This document shows, piece by piece, positions 61,944 through 64,000 of a DNA stretch of 64,000 nt. The first letter of the stretch is position 1, and each line of letters starts with the position of its first letter. The stretch is taken from assembly GCF_002531935.1 (NCBI RefSeq), contig NZ_NWSV01000022.1:45198-109197 (forward strand). Direction: 5' to 3'. A program made the position numbers and the translations under genes. Source of the stretch: Rhizobium chutanense (GTDB lineage Bacteria; Pseudomonadota; Alphaproteobacteria; Rhizobiales; Rhizobiaceae). The notes under the pieces were generated by a model. That model searched no databases. It was not told where the DNA came from and saw only the letters and a program-made list of their open reading frames with translations.

Positions 61944-62453
61944 CTATGCGGCCGATCCACTGATGGACGACGACCTGACGAGTTGACCGTTTTCGTAGAG
62001 AAGCGGCGCGATTGACTCGATGAACCGTGCTTCGAGCACTTCTCCGAGCACAACATCATGCGTTCCAACGTGAACGACATCTTTTAGCTTGCAGACAAAC
62101 GCCGCCTGCGCATCGGACAGGACCGGCATGCCGTCGAGAGACAGCCACTCGCCGTAATGAAAGCGCTCTTCACCCTTCAATTGCCCACTGAACAGCGGCA
62201 CAAGATCGGCATGTGAAAGATGCAGCATGTTCACGGCGAACTTCCCGGAGATCTTCAAAGGCTGATTCACCGAAGCCGATTGGTTGATGCAGACAAGAAC
62301 AGTTGGTGGGTCCGCGGTAACCGACTGGACCGCGGTGGCGGCCATGCCATGACGGACCCCGTTGAGTTCGGTCGTGATCAAGCAGATGGTTGATGTGAAC
62401 CGACGCATAGCTGCCTTAAAAGTCAACTGCGCCTCAGTGCTGGTATCGGCCAT
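61944..62453 (-). CDS. Flavin reductase (RutF/HpaC-like)
   Basis: 169 residues from ATG 62453 (GTGGGAGGACAAT). Flavin-reductase-like split barrel: FKAAMRRFTSTICLITTELN, MAATAVQSVTADPPTVLVC, INQSASVNQPLKISGKFAVN and FHYGEWLSLDGMPVLSDAQA. It would supply FMNH2 to the LLM monooxygenase. First gene of the leftward operon reductase-CMD-LLM-binding protein-aminotransferase-GFA; an operator at 62502-62515 lies just upstream. Confidence 0.9.
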   Translation of the reverse strand: MADTSTEAQLTFKAAMRRFTSTICLITTELNGVRHGMAATAVQSVTADPPTVLVCINQSASVNQPLKISGKFAVNMLHLSHADLVPLFSGQLKGEERFHYGEWLSLDGMPVLSDAQAAFVCKLKDVVHVGTHDVVLGEVLEARFIESIAPLLYENGQLVRSSSISGSAA

Positions 62454-62501
62454 ATTGTCCTCCCACGGCCAAATTCGATCGAGCCTAGATAAACAGATCA
62501 G

Positions 62502-62515
62502 CAGACAATCTGTCA
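62502..62515. promoter_or_regulatory. GACA-N3-TGTC operator (flavin reductase side)
   Basis: CAGACAATCTGTCA lies 49 bases upstream of the flavin-reductase start. It is identical to the site at 52630-52643 and forms a divergent pair with the inverted copy at 62532-62545. Confidence 0.75.
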
Positions 62516-62531
62516 ACTGGATTTTCACAAT

Positions 62532-62545
62532 TGACAGATTGTCTG
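62532..62545. promoter_or_regulatory. GACA-N3-TGTC operator (SDR side)
   Basis: TGACAGATTGTCTG, the exact reverse complement of the site at 62502-62515, 30 bases away (centre to centre). It lies 43 bases upstream of the SDR start. The two sites serve the divergent genes symmetrically. Confidence 0.75.
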
Positions 62546-62587
62546 CTAAAATGTCTTCTAAGGCACCCAAAAATGAGGAGATGGTCG

Positions 62588-63355
62588 ATGGATTTGAATC
62601 AAAGAGTTTGTATCGTCACAGGGGGCGGCAGCGGCATTGGTCGTGCGACAGCCGAGCTTTTCGCAAAGAACGGCGCCTATGTGGTTGTTGCTGATGTCAA
62701 TGAAGACGCCGCGGTTCGTGTGGCGAACGAGATCGGCTCGAAGGCTTTCGGTGTTCGCGTCGACGTCTCGTCCGCCAAGGACGCGGAAAGCATGGTTGAG
62801 AAGACGACCGCAAAGTGGGGCCGGGTCGACGTGCTCGTCAATAATGCCGGGTTCGGAACGACGGGGAATGTGGTGACCATTCCTGAAGAAACTTGGGACC
62901 GGATTATGTCCGTAAACGTCAAAGGGATCTTCCTTTGCTCAAAGTACGTCATTCCTGTTATGCGACGGAACGGCGGAGGTTCGATCATCAATACGACTTC
63001 CTACACCGCAACCTCAGCAATCGCGGACAGGACTGCCTACGTAGCATCGAAAGGAGCAATATCTTCGCTGACGCGCGCGATGGCCATGGATCATGCGAAA
63101 GAGGGAATTCGTGTCAACGCGGTCGCTCCAGGGACAATCGACTCTCCTTACTTCACGAAAATCTTCGCCGAAGCGAAGGACCCCGCGAAGCTTCGCAGCG
63201 ATTTCAACGCCCGTGCCGTCATGGATCGGATGGGGACAGCTGAAGAGATTGCTGAAGCAATGCTTTTTCTTGCGTCCGATCGTTCGAGGTTCGCGACCGG
63301 TAGCATTCTGACGGTCGATGGCGGCTCCTCGATCGGAAACCACCTGGTCAAGTGA
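62588..63355 (+). CDS. Short-chain dehydrogenase/reductase
   Basis: 255 residues from ATG 62588 (GAGGAGATGGTCG). Classical SDR: CIVTGGGSGIGRATAELFAK (NAD(P) binding), VDVLVNNAGFGTTGN, active-site Ser and YxxxK (TAYVASKGAISSLTRAMAMD), and the VDGGSSIGNHLVK end. Asp 37-like VVVADVNED suggests NAD preference. It is the only plus-strand gene of the monooxygenase cluster and is co-regulated through the paired operators. Probably oxidises a secondary alcohol or reduces a ketone of the pathway. Confidence 0.92.
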   Translation: MDLNQRVCIVTGGGSGIGRATAELFAKNGAYVVVADVNEDAAVRVANEIGSKAFGVRVDVSSAKDAESMVEKTTAKWGRVDVLVNNAGFGTTGNVVTIPEETWDRIMSVNVKGIFLCSKYVIPVMRRNGGGSIINTTSYTATSAIADRTAYVASKGAISSLTRAMAMDHAKEGIRVNAVAPGTIDSPYFTKIFAEAKDPAKLRSDFNARAVMDRMGTAEEIAEAMLFLASDRSRFATGSILTVDGGSSIGNHLVK

Positions 63356-63356
63356 A

Positions 63357-63735
63357 GGAAAGGGCGGCACTCGTCATGCCCTTACATTTGAGGCAGGAAC
63401 ACCGGGTATAAGGCTCCAGCCTCGTTGATCATTGACGTGTTCCTAACCCGTCAATGACAGCACAGAGCTGTTGGCCTAGGCGCAGCTCTTGTCGGACTTG
63501 CGGCACGCTCCAGCAAATATGATAGAGAAGGAGAAGGACTGCCGGCGACAACTAGATCTAACAGCGGAAACTGGATCAAGGACATTTCGCAATTTTTGTC
63601 GAATAACCCCACGATGTCGGTCAGATGACGTCATGCGAGTGCCGACCTTCCGGAATAGCCGCATGCTGGTTCCGAATGCCCTCTATCGCAACGCTGTCGG
63701 CATAAGTTTAGTCCGGAATACAAGGTGATACGATC
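63357..63735. other. Gene-free stretch with a hairpin after the SDR gene
   Basis: CATTGACG (63430-63437) and CGTCAATG (63449-63456) form an 8-bp stem with an 11-base loop, 75 bases after the SDR stop; no T-run follows. The remaining sequence up to the insertion sequence shows no convincing gene. Confidence 0.45.
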
Positions 63736-64000
63736 GTGTCCCGGGAGGTGGTGTAGGTCGCGGCTGATGGCCGTGCTTTCCCGACATGGGTCGGAAGGGG
63801 ATATCAGCGTGCCACAGCGGGGCAGGCTGATTTGGGGCTCATCTCATTTGGGCCATGGTCTCAAGCGTCATATACTTGGCGCGTTGAACGGCCCATTCGT
63901 CATTCTGTTCGAGCAGCAGTGCGCCGACGAGACGGACGATGGCTTCGTCGTTCGGAAAGATGCCGACGACCTCGGTGCGTCGCTTGATTTCGCCGTTGAG
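63736..64000 (-). mobile_element. End of an IS256-family insertion sequence (cut by the window)
   Basis: The last 54 codons of a minus-strand transposase are present (63839-64000; see that entry). GTGTCCCGGGAGGTGGTG at about 63736 is a likely terminal repeat, but the other end lies outside, so neither repeats nor target duplication can be checked. Confidence 0.6.
63839..64000 (-). CDS. IS256-family transposase, C-terminal end
   Basis: The frame runs off the right edge and ends at TGA 63839-63841. It reads NGEIKRRTEVVGIFPNDEAI, RLVGALLLEQNDEWAVQRA and KYMTLETMAQMR, the highly conserved mutator-type C-terminus (KRRTxVVGIFPN, WxxxxRYM). DDE transposase that moves the element by copy-out. Only 53 residues are visible. 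It marks the right boundary of the catabolic island. Confidence 0.85.
   Translation of the reverse strand, partial: LNGEIKRRTEVVGIFPNDEAIVRLVGALLLEQNDEWAVQRAKYMTLETMAQMR

Noticed and set aside
1..64000. CRISPR arrays, rRNA, tRNA genes and repABC replication genes
   Set aside because: Looked for repeated spacers, conserved RNA segments and Rep proteins; none was seen in this window.

Overview
The window looks like accessory-plasmid DNA from a member of the Rhizobiales (Rhizobium, Sinorhizobium/Ensifer or Agrobacterium type). The clearest markers are a Ti-type DNA-processing set (TraA relaxase-helicase, TraC, TraD, TraG) with a Ti/RSF1010-type oriT, combined with a complete virB1-virB11 mating-pair system and a divergent small winged-helix regulator resembling RctA. 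That combination is typical of RctA-controlled rhizobial plasmids such as those of the pSymA/pRetCFN42d class. No repABC replicator, traI or intact traR is present in the window.

Layout. 1-2.6 kb: the 3' end of a polar amino-acid/opine-type binding protein, a CapA-like metallophosphatase and an XRE regulator. 2.6-2.8 kb: a gene-free, strongly self-complementary stretch that may be a structured RNA. 2.9-8.4 kb: a cryptic cluster of a 472-aa unknown protein, an MFS exporter, an AraC regulator, a divergent SAM-methyltransferase-like protein and a small unknown. 8.5-15.8 kb: traA and, across oriT, traC-traD-traG. 15.8-24.4 kb: plasmid maintenance and leading-region-type genes (Phd antitoxin, small DUF proteins, DUF736, VapBC, DUF1173, a PIN-domain toxin-antitoxin pair) together with decayed genes (DUF2493, Toprim, a second DUF736). 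24.4-34.6 kb: a tightly overlapping leftward operon trbM-virB1-B2-B3-B4-B5-eexN-virB6-B7-B8-B9-B10-B11. 34.6-37 kb: rctA-like gene, a frameshifted LuxR relic and ardC. 38.2-43.5 kb: a PAS-GGDEF-EAL protein and a chemoreceptor. 43.8-63.4 kb: a catabolic region. 63.7-64 kb: the end of an IS256-family element.

How it may work together. The oriT nick geometry predicts that the + strand enters a recipient first and that transfer runs rightward, so 15.8-24 kb is the leading region. Several genes there, and ardC further on, lie on the minus strand (incoming strand as template) and have long nested inverted repeats in their leaders. This is the arrangement expected of single-strand promoters used for early expression in recipients, and it is the most interesting hypothesis from the conjugation half.

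The catabolic half encodes a CUT2 (ribose-type) ABC transporter, a second binding protein, a RutA-like FMNH2-dependent monooxygenase with its flavin reductase, a PcaC-like carboxymuconolactone decarboxylase-family protein, an SDR, two zinc alcohol dehydrogenases, an ABM-fold monooxygenase, a type II NADH dehydrogenase and dedicated flavin supply (FMN reductase plus RibBA). Six copies or near-copies of one short palindrome, GACA-N3-TGTC, sit upstream of the five or six transcription units. They tie the whole region into one apparent regulon, although no matching regulator gene is visible. The substrate is unknown; a small aromatic, heterocyclic or organosulfur compound would fit the enzymes.
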